Assembly: GCF_003058325.1 (NCBI RefSeq)
Contig: NZ_CP028844.1
Span: 78,501-142,500, forward strand
Direction of reading: 5' to 3'
DNA from: Methylobacterium currus
GTDB taxonomy: Bacteria; Pseudomonadota; Alphaproteobacteria; Rhizobiales; Beijerinckiaceae
Length of the DNA: 64,000 nucleotides
The position numbers and the translations under genes are program-made. How positions within the stretch are numbered: position 1 is the stretch's first letter; each line of letters opens with the position of its first letter. Below are positions 46,789-55,310 of the stretch, piece after piece. Under the pieces are notes generated by a model. The model was not told where the DNA came from. It did no database searches and worked only from the letters and a program-made list of their open reading frames with translations.

Positions 46789-46839
46789 CATCGGTGAGGT
46801 CCGCCCGGGCTTCGCCCGGTCTCATGGTCCTCGCCGATG
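46789..46839. terminator. Nested hairpin between convergent genes
   Basis: An inner stem CCGGGC-TTC-GCCCGG (46805-46819) sits within an outer imperfect repeat, CATCGGTGAGGTCC (46789-46802) against GGTCCTCGCCGATG (46826-46839), matching at 12 of 14 positions. It lies between the 3' ends of the binding protein and the next minus-strand gene and probably terminates both. Confidence 0.55.
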
Positions 46840-46931
46840 CAGGTGCGGCCGGATTGCGCCCCGCGGCGGCACGCCCGCGCGGCGCGGCGCGATCGCGCGG
46901 GTAGAACGTCGCGTCCCGACGCGGGCGAGCC

Positions 46932-48365
46932 TCAATCCGGGTTCGAGAACACGCGGCCGCCGATGAACGCCATCTCGCGGTCGGGTCGGGCCGGGCTGCC
47001 CTGCGAGCCATAGGCGAAGAAGAGGCGGCGGCTCTGCCCGTCCGGCCCGGTCAGGGTCAGCGTGTGGCGGTCCAGCGCGTAGCGCCCGCCTTCCGGCGCG
47101 CGCCGCCGGCCGATCGCGGAGCCCACCCCGGTGCTCGCGCCCGAATTCGTCGCCCCGACCGAGCCGCCGCGGCCGTAAGTCCCGTCCTGGCGGAAGTCGT
47201 AGCGGTTCGAGACCGCGATCGTCACGTCGCCGCCCATCGCGCTGGTGCCGCCGCCCGAGAGGCGCCGGTAGGAGCGCGCGATCGTCCGCTCGTCCGCCTC
47301 GGCCGGGAAGGCGCGGAAGAACGAGCCGTCCTGGAGCTTGTAGTCCTGCGGCTTGCCGTCCCGGCCGCTCAGCCGGTAGGCCTCGCCGATGCGGGTCCAG
47401 CGGCCGAACCGGCGCGGATGGGCGGCGCGCTCGGCCGCGAGGTCGACATCCTCGAGGGCGGCATCCGCGATCTCGTAGCTGGTGCCGTCGCCAAACAGGA
47501 TCAGCGGCTCGTACTCGATCACCATCATGCCGCCGACCCCGACGCCCGTTGCGGCGCGGAAATACACCCCCTCGACCTCGGCCCAGTTCGCCGCGTGGCG
47601 CGGCGCGGCCAGCGGCTCCGCCGCGGGACCGGGGAGCGTCGGCGGCGCCACAGCCACGGACGGGGCGGCGGGAGGGCGTGCGGCGGATGGCGTCTCCCGC
47701 GACGGGCGGCGGCCGCCCTGTCCGACCAGCCCGTCATCGGTGAGCGCGACCGCCCGGAGCTTGGCCGGCGGGATGAAGTCCTTCGACAGGCCGGCGAGGA
47801 AGGTCGGCAGCGTCCCGAGGCGCTTCGCCGCCTGCCAGCCGGCATGGTGCAGGACGGCACGCAGCTTCACCTGCTCGGCGAAGGCGGCGCGGGAGAGCGG
47901 CTGCGACAGGGGCGGCTTGTCGGCCAGCGGCGCCACCATCCGGCGCCGTACCGCCCGGAGCGCGCCGGCGCTTGGCTCGACCGCCGCATCGTTGGCGACC
48001 ATCCATTGCAGCACGATGAAGGCGGTGAGCACGTCCCCGGCATCGTCCGCCCGCAGATCGGTGCCCGTCAGGAAGCTCCGGAAGATCGCGTCGTAATCGT
48101 GCCGGCTCATCTCCCGGGCGATTTCGGCCGCCGCGACCGGGTTGCTGGCGCGCAAGTCCCTGACGTGCCGGGCGACCGTCTCGGCGCGCAAGCCCGCCGA
48201 GGTGGCGAAGGGAAGGGCGGGTGCCTCGGCCGAGCGATTGTCGAGCCCGCTGTCGGGCATGGGCGCCTGCGGGGATTGTATCTCCGCGCCCAAGGCCTGG
48301 GCCGCGGCTGCCGCGGGCAGCAGCGGGATGAGGGCGACGGCGAGGAGCCGGGCGGTGAGTGTCAT
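46932..48365 (-). CDS. Secreted protein of unknown function (DUF6683-like N-terminal region)
   Basis: A 477-residue protein with a Sec signal peptide (MTLTARLLAVALIPLLPAAAAAQ). Residues about 60-205 are helical, with VAAAEIAREMSRHDYDAIF and DVLTAFIVLQWMVANDAAV. They resemble DUF6683-type export proteins, though that match is by eye. A Pro/Ala-rich linker (about 215-255) leads to a beta-rich C-terminal half with WAEVEGVYFRAATGVGVGG, FGRWTRIGEAYRLSG and a Gly/Ser-rich GRGGSVGATNSGASTGVGSA stretch, ending near MAFIGGRVFSNPD. It is the last gene of the large envelope cluster, 33 bp after its neighbour. Role unknown. Confidence 0.75.
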   Translation of the reverse strand: MTLTARLLAVALIPLLPAAAAAQALGAEIQSPQAPMPDSGLDNRSAEAPALPFATSAGLRAETVARHVRDLRASNPVAAAEIAREMSRHDYDAIFRSFLTGTDLRADDAGDVLTAFIVLQWMVANDAAVEPSAGALRAVRRRMVAPLADKPPLSQPLSRAAFAEQVKLRAVLHHAGWQAAKRLGTLPTFLAGLSKDFIPPAKLRAVALTDDGLVGQGGRRPSRETPSAARPPAAPSVAVAPPTLPGPAAEPLAAPRHAANWAEVEGVYFRAATGVGVGGMMVIEYEPLILFGDGTSYEIADAALEDVDLAAERAAHPRRFGRWTRIGEAYRLSGRDGKPQDYKLQDGSFFRAFPAEADERTIARSYRRLSGGGTSAMGGDVTIAVSNRYDFRQDGTYGRGGSVGATNSGASTGVGSAIGRRRAPEGGRYALDRHTLTLTGPDGQSRRLFFAYGSQGSPARPDREMAFIGGRVFSNPD

Positions 48366-48398
48366 GGCGCGCTCCGCGCTGAGGCGACGAGGGGGTGG

Positions 48399-48995
48399 TC
48401 AGCGGCTCGGGCCCGGAGCGCAAGCCGCGAGCGGCAGCCGCTCCAGGTGGAAGACGCGGTTCTGCGCGTCGGGCGGAACGAAGCGCCCGGCCCGGCCGCC
48501 CGGCGGGCATCCGGCATCCGGGCTGAATCCCGCCCGTGCGTTCGCCGTCGTGGGCATCCGCGAGGCCGCGTCGTCGTTGACGACCGCGAGGCGGCCGCCG
48601 GGCAGGGCTTCGAGCGCGAAATCGCCGGCGCAGCTGGCGTTTCGTCCGCAGCGCCGGATCCGGCCGCGCTCCTCCAGGCAGCCGACCTCGCCCTCGGACG
48701 AGGTGCCGTCCGCGAAGTCGATGCGCAGCCTCAGGGTCAGCTCGGGATCGACCCGGCCGGCTTCGGCCCGCAGCCGGATCAGGTCGCGCGACGAGCCCCC
48801 GAGGTGCAGGCCGGTCACGACTTGGCCGGGATGGCGGGCGAGGTGGGCGGCATCGTAGCGGCGCCCGTAGCAGGCTCCCGCCGGCGGGAAGGCGCGCTCG
48901 GCGACGAGGCCTCCGGCCCGCGCGCTCCCCTGCCCGAGGAGCGCGGAGAGGCCACCCGCCGCGGCGAGCAGGAGCCGTCGTCCCGCCCGGCTCAC
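48399..48995 (-). CDS. Secreted protein of unknown function, Cys-containing
   Basis: About 198 residues from GTG 48995, which overlaps the upstream stop (GTGA); a GTG at 49004 is also possible. An N-terminal signal region, RAGRRLLLAAAGGLSALLG, is followed by a mature part with six cysteines in pairs (GACYGRRY, GCLEERGRIRRCGRNASCAG, GCPPG, LAACAPG). These suggest disulfides in the periplasm or outside. LRLRIDFADGTSSEGEVGC looks like one strand-rich domain. I recognise no family. It belongs to a four-gene overlapping run, 48399-50531. Confidence 0.7.
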   Translation of the reverse strand: MSRAGRRLLLAAAGGLSALLGQGSARAGGLVAERAFPPAGACYGRRYDAAHLARHPGQVVTGLHLGGSSRDLIRLRAEAGRVDPELTLRLRIDFADGTSSEGEVGCLEERGRIRRCGRNASCAGDFALEALPGGRLAVVNDDAASRMPTTANARAGFSPDAGCPPGGRAGRFVPPDAQNRVFHLERLPLAACAPGPSR

Positions 48996-49297
48996 GGCCG
49001 CCACGCCCTGACGAGAGCCACCATTCCGGCGACCACTCCGCCGATCAGCGTGAGCGCCATGAAGGGCAGGAGCGGGAGGACGAGCCAGCCCATCACCATC
49101 ATCCGATAGAGCAGGCCGCCGATGTCGAGGCCGGCGACCCGGCAGGGATTCGCCCGCGCCTCGTTGACCTCGCATCCCGTCAGGCGGGCGATCGCCAGGG
49201 AGAGGACGAGGAGCAGGAACGGCGCCCAGACGATCAGCACACCGGCGAGGAGCAGGAGCCGGCTCCCTCTGCGCAGGGGCAGGGCCCAGGGCTTCAC
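48992..49297 (-). CDS. Small inner-membrane protein, two predicted membrane spans
   Basis: A 101-residue protein from GTG 49297, which overlaps the upstream stop by four bases. Hydrophobic segments are at about residues 13-36 (LLLLAGVLIVWAPFLLLVLS) and 70-95 (MVMGWLVLPLLPFMALTLIG). Between them is a short loop with two cysteines (TGCEVNEARANPCRVAG), probably periplasmic. No family is recognised. Strict overlap with both neighbours points to a function tied to those secreted proteins. Confidence 0.7.
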   Translation of the reverse strand: MKPWALPLRRGSRLLLLAGVLIVWAPFLLLVLSLAIARLTGCEVNEARANPCRVAGLDIGGLLYRMMVMGWLVLPLLPFMALTLIGGVVAGMVALVRAWRP

Positions 49298-49575
49298 CGC
49301 CCGGTCCCGGTGCAGGGGCGCCAGACCCGCTGGTAGCCGGCATCCCCTGGCCGGCCGTAGCACCAGCCCGCCGCGGCGAGCCGGCGGTCGATGGCGTCGC
49401 GCCGGTCGCAGGCCGCGAGCGTGGCGGGGTCGTCGCCGCGCCCGCCGCGGCAGGCGCCGTTGAGGGCCGTCCAGTCCCGCAGCAAGTGCGGGACGTCGGC
49501 GGCCTGCACGATCCCCCCGAAGCCGAGGAGAAGCGCGGCGAGCAGGAGGGGGCGGACCGCCACGCGCCGCCTCAC
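49294..49575 (-). CDS. Small secreted Cys-rich protein
   Basis: A 93-residue protein from GTG 49575, overlapping the preceding stop. The signal peptide is VRPLLLAALLLGFGGIVQAA. The mature part of about 67 residues has four cysteines (GACRGGRG, AACDRRDAIDRRL, GWCYGRPGD, RPCTGTG), enough for two disulfides. The pattern ACDRRDAIDRRLAAAGWCYG resembles short lysozyme-inhibitor-like or LprI-type repeats (C-x5-8-D..L...WC), but that is a weak resemblance only. It sits in the overlapping run 48399-50531. Confidence 0.68.
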   Translation of the reverse strand: MRRRVAVRPLLLAALLLGFGGIVQAADVPHLLRDWTALNGACRGGRGDDPATLAACDRRDAIDRRLAAAGWCYGRPGDAGYQRVWRPCTGTGR

Positions 49576-50531
49576 CGCATCGCCACCGAGGCGGCCACCC
49601 GCTCGGTGCGGGCAAGGGCCTCCGCCTGGGACGCCGGCGCGAGGCCGAGGACCCGCAGATAGCCCGTCACGTCGAACCGGATCACCTGCGTGACCGCGAC
49701 CGGGCGACCGCTCTTCGGATCGGTGCCGGCGGCGCGCAGGCGGTGGAAAACCGTGCCGTCGCGGGTCGAGCGGTCCTCCTCGGTGATCGTGACGTCCTTG
49801 ATCTCCCGGAAGGTGGCGAGGGCCTTGCGGGCGAAGGCACCCTCCTGGCCGGGGGGAATGGCGGCGCGGCCCATCGCCGGGGCGACGACGACGAGCGGCT
49901 GCGTGCCGTCGGGATCGATGTCCTTCGGGCCGTCGGTGAGCATCAGGGCGTTGCCCATCAGCGTGCGCACCGGGCGGAAGCCCGCGAGGTCGCCGACGGT
50001 GTAGGGCAGGGCCGCCATCTGGTCGGCGAGACTGCCGGGAGCCCGGAACGCGATCGTGGTCAGGGCCGCCTCGACGGCCTCATCGGGTACCTGCCCCCGC
50101 GCGGCTTCCGGCACCTGCACGGTGACGAGGCCGGTGCCGGCCCCGCCCCGCACCACCGCGACCCACTTGGTGTAGCTCTGCCCGTTGGCCGCCTGGCGGC
50201 CGCGCAGCACCCGGCCCTCGCCGCCGGCGACGCGCAGGGCCGCCCCGGACCCCTGAGCCTCGAAGCCCGTGGCGCGCAACGCCTCGGGGGTGAATTTTTC
50301 GACGAGCTGGCCGTAGGCCTCTTCCGGCATCTCGGTGATGAGGATCGAGGCGCCGGACCGGTGCTCGAATCCCGCGAAGGCCCGGGAGGGCACCATGCCG
50401 GGCGGCGGCGCGAGGCCGACGGACGCGGCGGGGGGGAAGATCGCCTCGGCGGCGAGGGCCGGGGACGCCGATGAGAGCAGGCAAAGAGCGGCCAGAAGCC
50501 GGCCGGCGGTGCGAAGGGACGATGCCATCAT
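49572..50531 (-). CDS. Secreted protein of unknown function
   Basis: A 319-residue protein (ATG 50531; the next codon is also ATG). The signal peptide is LLAALCLLSSASPALAAEA. The mature protein starts IFPPAASVGLAPPPGMVPS and has mixed alpha/beta content: SGASILITEMPEEAYGQLV, ALTTIAFRAPGSLADQ, MLTDGPKDIDPDGTQPLVVV. The first 100 residues resemble periplasmic proteins that describe membrane-stress or DcrB-like folds, a guess by pattern only. It is 13 bp downstream of the next gene of the cluster and coupled to the small Cys protein by a GTGA overlap. Confidence 0.72.
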   Translation of the reverse strand: MMASSLRTAGRLLAALCLLSSASPALAAEAIFPPAASVGLAPPPGMVPSRAFAGFEHRSGASILITEMPEEAYGQLVEKFTPEALRATGFEAQGSGAALRVAGGEGRVLRGRQAANGQSYTKWVAVVRGGAGTGLVTVQVPEAARGQVPDEAVEAALTTIAFRAPGSLADQMAALPYTVGDLAGFRPVRTLMGNALMLTDGPKDIDPDGTQPLVVVAPAMGRAAIPPGQEGAFARKALATFREIKDVTITEEDRSTRDGTVFHRLRAAGTDPKSGRPVAVTQVIRFDVTGYLRVLGLAPASQAEALARTERVAASVAMR

Positions 50532-50544
50532 GGGTCTCCCGAAG

Positions 50545-51504
50545 TCAGCGCGTCGCGACGCGGCTGAGCACGAAGGTGTTGCCGGAGAACTGGACCTGTC
50601 CCGGCGCGCTCATGTGCTCCAGCATCAGGCGCAGGTTGCGGCCGAGCCGGGCGGAATCGGAGCGGGTCTCGTACCAGTACTCGGCGGCCGACGCCCCCGC
50701 GCGCACCGGGCGGTGGTGCTCGTAGCAGCGGAAGGCCGCCATGTACTCCTCGGCCGCCTGGACCTCCTGGGGCGAGAAGCCGTTCATCCGCACCACGTAG
50801 GCCGTCGGCAGTCCGCCGCAGGCCTCCCCGCCGGAGGCGGCCGCGACCGCTCCCGGGCCAGGGACCGCCGCGCCCGTTCCCGCCGCCGCGCCTTGCTCCG
50901 TGCCGCGGCGGGGCGCCACCACCCCGTCGACCTTCGCGGTGAGCGCCGCCGCGACGTCGCCGGCGATGACCTTCGCCTCGGCGCCGACCCGCTCCAGCAG
51001 GCATTCGCGGTCGCATCCCTGCGGCAGCGGCGGCAGCTGCACGCCCGCCACCTCGAACGCGCCGAGGGACTGGCCGGTGCGCACGTTGAGGAGCCGGCCC
51101 GGAATGCGCACTTCCGGCCGCACGATGTCCGAATAGGCCGACTTCGACGCCGAGGCATAGATCTGGAACACCGCCACCACGTCGAGGGGCGGGTTCTGCA
51201 CCGCGCGGGCGACCTCGATCAGCTCGGCGTCGCGCCGGCGCACCCGGTTCGGTTGGCTGAAGCCCATCGCCACCGCGGTCTCGTCGTAGACGTTGTAGCC
51301 GCGCAGGTTCATCGTCTCGGAGAGCTCGGCGATCACCCGCTGGAAGATGCGGTTGCCGCGCGGCACCGAATCCTCGTCGGCATCCTCACCCATCACCACG
51401 ACGTTGGGCTTGGGCTGGGCGAGCGCCGGGCCTGCGACGAGCGCGAGGCCGAGGGAGAGTGCGGCGAGGGCGCAGCGGCGCGCGGCGGCACGGATGAGCG
51501 GCAT
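50545..51504 (-). CDS. Secreted protein, possibly CsgG/LpoB-like lipoprotein-activator fold
   Basis: A 319-residue protein from ATG 51504, six bases after AGGAGG. The signal peptide is CALAALSLGLALVAGPALAQ with no lipobox Cys. The mature part NVVVMGEDADEDSVPRGNRI is followed by VIAELSETMNLRGYNVYDE, LDVVAVFQIYA and GRLLNVRTGQSLGAFEVA. That alternation resembles CsgG/LpoB/FlgO-type periplasmic domains, which is inference. A low-complexity Ala/Gly linker precedes a C-terminal domain, YVVRMNGFSPQEVQAAEEYM followed by AAFRCYEHHRPV, which looks like the same fold repeated. It follows the OmpA-domain gene by 29 bp. Confidence 0.7.
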   Translation of the reverse strand: MPLIRAAARRCALAALSLGLALVAGPALAQPKPNVVVMGEDADEDSVPRGNRIFQRVIAELSETMNLRGYNVYDETAVAMGFSQPNRVRRRDAELIEVARAVQNPPLDVVAVFQIYASASKSAYSDIVRPEVRIPGRLLNVRTGQSLGAFEVAGVQLPPLPQGCDRECLLERVGAEAKVIAGDVAAALTAKVDGVVAPRRGTEQGAAAGTGAAVPGPGAVAAASGGEACGGLPTAYVVRMNGFSPQEVQAAEEYMAAFRCYEHHRPVRAGASAAEYWYETRSDSARLGRNLRLMLEHMSAPGQVQFSGNTFVLSRVATR

Positions 51505-51533
51505 CGTGGTCCTCCTGAAGCGGGGATGTCGGG

Positions 51534-52385
51534 TCACTCGGAGCAGGGGCGCGGCGTCGGCGCCGCCGCGAAATCGTCGAGGTCGAGGGCGACGCGCAGG
51601 CGCGGGTCGGCCAAGGTGTCCGCCAAAGTGTCGGCAGCGGGCTCGCCGCAGGCCGCCTCGGCGGCCGGGCCGATGAAGCGGAGCGCGCCGTGGCGGGCGG
51701 GGGCGAGCAGGCTGACCTCGACCCGGCGGTTGACCCGCGACAGCGGCGCGGCCGGGTCCTTCGGGCGGTTCGGCCCCCAGCCATGCACGCGCAGCCGGCC
51801 CGGATCGATGCCGTAAACCGCAACGAGATGGGTCCGCACCGCGCGTGCCCGGGCCAGCGACAGGCGCCGGTTATGGGCCGGGCTGCCCGCCGCATCGGTG
51901 TGGCCGGCGATGAGGAAGCCGTGGCCGGCGAGGTCCCGCGAGGCGAGGGCCTGGCCGAGCGGCTCGAGCTGGATGCGCGCCTCCGGCGTCAGGCGGGCGC
52001 TGTCATAGGCGAAGAAGACCGTGAGATCGACCGAGCGGGCCGGATCGACGCGGACGGACGGTCCGCCGTCGTCGGGGGTCAGCGCCCGCGCGGGGCTGCC
52101 GGGATTCCCGTCGGCGAAGGGGGCGAGGGAGCGGATGATCGCGGTGGCGGAGGGGTTGCGGACTTGCGCCTCCGCCGGCGCTTGCGCCGGCCCGGCCTCG
52201 TCGAGCCGCTCGGCCCGGCCCGGCGCCTCGGTCAGCGGGTTCGCCCGCGCCGCGCTGTTCAGTGCGACGACGAGGCCGAGAGCCAGGGCGAGGCAGGACC
52301 GGCCGAGGCGCCGCTTCGCCGTGCGCCGCAAGGCGCTCTCCTCCGGGACGGCCGGCCGCGCCGGGCCTGCGTCGATCCTTTCCAT
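51534..52385 (-). CDS. OmpA-domain envelope protein
   Basis: A 283-residue protein from ATG 52385, seven bases after GAGGAG. A positively charged start and hydrophobic segment (SCLALALGLVVALNSAARA, about residues 30-48) form a signal or anchor. Residues about 119-227 are an OmpA/MotB peptidoglycan-binding domain: VDLTVFFAYDSARLTPEA, GHTDAAGSPAHNRRLSLARA, RLRVHGWGPNRP and NRRVEVSLL. This would fix the protein to peptidoglycan. The C-terminal tail is acidic with two ADTLAD units. It sits between the trypsin-like protease and the CsgG-like gene in the envelope cluster. Confidence 0.85.
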   Translation of the reverse strand: MERIDAGPARPAVPEESALRRTAKRRLGRSCLALALGLVVALNSAARANPLTEAPGRAERLDEAGPAQAPAEAQVRNPSATAIIRSLAPFADGNPGSPARALTPDDGGPSVRVDPARSVDLTVFFAYDSARLTPEARIQLEPLGQALASRDLAGHGFLIAGHTDAAGSPAHNRRLSLARARAVRTHLVAVYGIDPGRLRVHGWGPNRPKDPAAPLSRVNRRVEVSLLAPARHGALRFIGPAAEAACGEPAADTLADTLADPRLRVALDLDDFAAAPTPRPCSE

Positions 52386-52432
52386 GATGTGTCTCCTCGC
52401 GGGCCTTGCTTCGGCCCCCACACCCCGTGCCT

Positions 52433-52477
52433 GGACAGGCCAGAGCGGCTTTCGCCGCGCCGGCGGACGATTTTTTT
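52433..52477 (-). promoter_or_regulatory. Conserved upstream element of the OmpA gene (shared with 61321-61367)
   Basis: The gap between protease and OmpA genes holds GGACAGGCC, then a GGCTTTCGCC hairpin segment, then a T-run of seven (52471-52477). The same order (GACAGACC, GGCTTTTGCC hairpin, T-run of six) occurs upstream of the gene at 60996. Both are in the same orientation to their genes, so this may be a common promoter or leader of the envelope cluster. Confidence 0.45.
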
Positions 52478-52487
52478 CGTGATGGGG

Positions 52488-53486
52488 TCAGCGCCCGCGC
52501 AGGATCGCGTTCATCCCGGCCGGATCGAGGGGAGCGTCGGGGGCGGGCCGGGCGGCGGGCCTCGCCGCCGGTGTCGGCTGCGGCGCCGGGTCGGCGGCGG
52601 CCGTGGCGGCGGCCGGGCGGCCCTGGCGGGCGGCGATCTCGGACAGGATGCGGCTGCGCCCGAGGATCGCCGAGAGACGCGTCGCGGCGTTGAAGCTCGA
52701 CGGGTCCTTCGGGTCGAGGCCGCCCTCCTTGTGCAGCGCGACGCCGGCCACCGAGGAATCGTACATCAGCGAGCCGGAGGAGCCGCCGAGCGTGTCGCAG
52801 CGGTGGCGCAGGTCCGGGCCCTCGGCCTGCTCCTTCATGGCGAAGCAGCGGAAGCGGCTCATCACCTTCGGGCGCCCGAGGGGGTGATGGATGACGAGCA
52901 TCGAGCGGTTGCCCGCCACCGCCTCGCCCGAGAGCCGGGCCGCGCCGTAGGTGGCGGTCGGGTTGCCGGCGACGCGGGCGAGGGCATAGTCGAGGCGCGC
53001 GTCGAACTCCACCGGCTTCGGGTCGATCTCGAACCGCCGCGAGCCCGCGCCGTCGAGGGTCAGGTAATCCATCAGGATCGAGGCCTTGACCGGGGTCAGG
53101 TCGCCCGATTGCGGCAGGCAATGGTGGTTGGTCAGCACGTAGTCGCCCGGCAGCAGCGAGCCGGTGCAGGAGGCGCCGACCATCTGACCGGTGCGGGCGT
53201 TCTTCAGCACGATGTCGACCCGGCCGATCGGGCGGGCCAAAGCCGCGAGGCCATCCTTCGGGTCGAGCTCGGCGATCGGCTCGAACGCGCCCTTGTTGCG
53301 GTCGACGTAAGAGGCCGCGTCGCCGGTCGTCTGCCGCAGCGGCAGTTGCGCGCGACCGTAATCCGCAGGATCGAACCCGACGCTCTGCGCCCGCGCAGGT
53401 TCAGCGGCGCCGAGCGCCAGGATCAGGCTGATGATTCCGCAAGTGTCCCCCTTGGTCGAGCGGCGTGTCCGGTGGCTTGTGGCCAT
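52488..53486 (-). CDS. Secreted trypsin-like serine protease
   Basis: A 332-residue chymotrypsin-fold protease from ATG 53486, which follows GAGGAGG. A signal peptide covers about residues 12-33. The catalytic triad can be placed: His122 in VLTNHHC, Asp166 in RLDYALARV, Ser237 in DTLGGSSGSLMY. Cysteines around them (C107/C123, C214/C230) fit fold disulfides. After residue 290 the tail is an Ala/Pro-rich linker and a short PLDPAGMNAILRG end. The family resembles glutamyl-endopeptidase-like proteases of proteobacteria. It follows a group of three non-secreted genes and precedes the OmpA gene. The natural substrate is unknown. Confidence 0.88.
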   Translation of the reverse strand: MATSHRTRRSTKGDTCGIISLILALGAAEPARAQSVGFDPADYGRAQLPLRQTTGDAASYVDRNKGAFEPIAELDPKDGLAALARPIGRVDIVLKNARTGQMVGASCTGSLLPGDYVLTNHHCLPQSGDLTPVKASILMDYLTLDGAGSRRFEIDPKPVEFDARLDYALARVAGNPTATYGAARLSGEAVAGNRSMLVIHHPLGRPKVMSRFRCFAMKEQAEGPDLRHRCDTLGGSSGSLMYDSSVAGVALHKEGGLDPKDPSSFNAATRLSAILGRSRILSEIAARQGRPAAATAAADPAPQPTPAARPAARPAPDAPLDPAGMNAILRGR

Positions 53487-53569
53487 CGCTGTCCTCCTCT
53501 CGGCGGCGGCTTTATGCCGCCTGCCGGCGCGCAAGTCAAAGAAAGTCGATTTCGGGCCGGATCAAGTCG

Positions 53570-54775
53570 TTACGGGACGAGGGCGTGGGTGAGCTGGTCG
53601 CCCGGGTTCGCGGCGCCCGGCTCGACTGGGTTTCCAGCGGCTCGGCCAGGATCGGCTCGGCCAGGATCGGCTCGGCCAGAATCGACCCGGCCTGGGATGA
53701 CCTGGACGGCGTAGACGAGGTTTCGCCGGCCGTTCTCGCGCAGGAAATAGGCCTCCGCGCCGTCGGGCAGGCGCGTCGGCGGGAGCGCGGCGGCCGCAAG
53801 GTCGCGACCGACCGCGACGCGCGCACCGGGCTCAGCCGGACGGATCGCGAGGCCGCACAGGTCCGGCGCGAGGCGGCTCGCCCGCAGCCGGCCCGGCTCT
53901 TCGACGGGGACCGGGCGGCGCACAGGCGGATCCGCCCCGAAGGCGACGCGCCGGCACGACGAGCCCGGCGGGGCGACCAGCTCCTCCACCACGACCGCGC
54001 GCGCCGGCTCCGGCGCAGGCATCACGGCCGGGGGCGCCTCGACCGGCACGGGCGTGGCGTCGGCGACGACGGGCCGGTCCGGTTCCGGGCGCGGGCGGAG
54101 CATCGCGACGCCGGCGGCGAGGGTTGCGGCGGCCAGCGCTGCCGCCAAGGCTATCGGAAGGGCAGGGAGCTGGCGGCCGGGCGCGACGGACGGCGCCGGC
54201 CGCGCCAGAGCCGCGAGGGCGGCCGGCACCTCCGTGCGCGGCAGGAACACCGGCGGGCGGGCCCGGCCGAGGGCGCGAAACGCCCGCTCGGCCTCTTTCG
54301 CTTCCGGCCCGTCGGGGAGAAGCACCGCGAGGTCGGCCCGCGCCGCCGCTTCCAGCAGGGATCCAGAGCGCGCGATCTTGTCGAGGAGCGCGTAGTCGCC
54401 CGGCAGCACCGCGAGATCGAGGTCGACCGCCCCGGTCGCCCACAGGACGAGGTCGGCCGCCTCCGGCTCGGGCGCGAGGGTATGGCCCTGCGCCACGAGG
54501 CCGTGGGCGAGGCAGACCGGCACCTCCCACGAGCGGCCGGCATCGAAGGAGCCGGAGAGCCGCAATTCGTAAGGGCCGGCCTCGGCGTGCGTCCACTGCG
54601 CGAGCGGCCCGCCGCCGGCTGCGAGCCGCGCATAGTCGCCCGACCACGGCAGGGGCCGGTAATCGCCCGCCGCGAAGGCGGCGGAGGCCGGCAGGCCGGG
54701 GCGGGCCTTGAGGCTGCGCAAAACCACCGGACCGCCGGTCGTCGGCACCACGATCAGGATCGCGCAGGGCCTCAT
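53570..54775 (-). CDS. Unrecognised protein with one membrane span, cluster component
   Basis: A 401-residue protein from ATG 54775 (MRPCAILIVVPTTGGPVV). Residues 1-195 look globular and cytoplasmic (PYELRLSGSFDAGRSWEVPV, LVLWATGAVDLDLAVLPGDY, DLAVLLPDGPEAKEAERAF). One membrane span is at about 203-226 (LPALPIALAAALAAATLAAG). It is followed by a Pro/Val-rich linker and an outer domain with two Cys (SSCRRVAF, DLCGLAI). Near the C-terminus a 15-bp tandem repeat encodes three GRADP-like units. No family recognised. It is 10 bp after the 174-residue gene and probably works with it. Confidence 0.72.
   Translation of the reverse strand: MRPCAILIVVPTTGGPVVLRSLKARPGLPASAAFAAGDYRPLPWSGDYARLAAGGGPLAQWTHAEAGPYELRLSGSFDAGRSWEVPVCLAHGLVAQGHTLAPEPEAADLVLWATGAVDLDLAVLPGDYALLDKIARSGSLLEAAARADLAVLLPDGPEAKEAERAFRALGRARPPVFLPRTEVPAALAALARPAPSVAPGRQLPALPIALAAALAAATLAAGVAMLRPRPEPDRPVVADATPVPVEAPPAVMPAPEPARAVVVEELVAPPGSSCRRVAFGADPPVRRPVPVEEPGRLRASRLAPDLCGLAIRPAEPGARVAVGRDLAAAALPPTRLPDGAEAYFLRENGRRNLVYAVQVIPGRVDSGRADPGRADPGRAAGNPVEPGAANPGDQLTHALVP
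53638..53682 (-). repeat. 15-bp tandem repeat, three copies
   Basis: CGGCTCGGCCAGGAT repeats at 53638-53652 and 53653-53667, with a third, slightly changed copy at 53668-53682. In the minus-strand gene it encodes repeated GRADP units in a probably disordered outer segment. The period keeps the frame. Confidence 0.85.
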
Positions 54776-54785
54776 GCGGCGGTCG

Positions 54786-55310
54786 TCACAGCAGGAACAC
54801 CGCGCAGTCCGTGTCCCGCAGCATCGCACCGAGCCGCATCGCCTCCGGCACCGCCGGATCGAGGGCGACCAGGATCGCGCCGTCGATCGCCGGCGGCAGG
54901 GCGAGCCGGACGGCCTCGTCGCCGCGCATCGCCTCGATGGCCCGCAGCGCCTGCGCCTCGGCGCCCCGCAGCACCAGGAGCGGCGGCCCGTCCTCGGTCG
55001 CGGGCAGGATCTCGAGGGTGAAGGCGCCGACGCGCCGCGCCGCGAGCGCCCCGTCCGAGGCCGCGATCGCCCGCGGGGCGTGGGCGATGGCCTGTCCGGC
55101 GAGCAGCGCCCGGTAGCGCCGGGCGGTCGCGGGATCGGACCGGATCGCCCGGGCCACCGCGACATCGACCGGCGCGTCCGCCGCGCGGGTGGCGTGGGCC
55201 CAGAGCGACGCGGCGCCCGGGCGGCCCGCCGCATCGCGCGCGGGCCCGCTTTCCCGCATCAGCGCGCGGGCGGCGTGGATCTCGGCGAGCAGCCGTGCCT
55301 CGTCGCTCAC
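54786..55310 (-). CDS. Unrecognised cytoplasmic protein, cluster component
   Basis: A 174-residue protein from GTG 55310, which overlaps the upstream stop by four bases. No signal peptide or membrane span. An N-terminal helix region (EARLLAEIHAARALM) is followed by an alpha/beta half with FTLEILPATEDGPPLLVLRG and AIDGAILVALDPAVPEAMRLG. Ala-rich throughout. I know no family match. Tight coupling to the 465- and 401-residue proteins suggests a three-protein cytoplasmic or membrane sub-complex of the envelope system. Confidence 0.68.
   Translation of the reverse strand: MSDEARLLAEIHAARALMRESGPARDAAGRPGAASLWAHATRAADAPVDVAVARAIRSDPATARRYRALLAGQAIAHAPRAIAASDGALAARRVGAFTLEILPATEDGPPLLVLRGAEAQALRAIEAMRGDEAVRLALPPAIDGAILVALDPAVPEAMRLGAMLRDTDCAVFLL

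Noticed and set aside
53638..53682. Possible CRISPR-like repeat array
   Set aside because: Units are 15 bp, directly adjacent, without spacers, and lie in frame in a gene.
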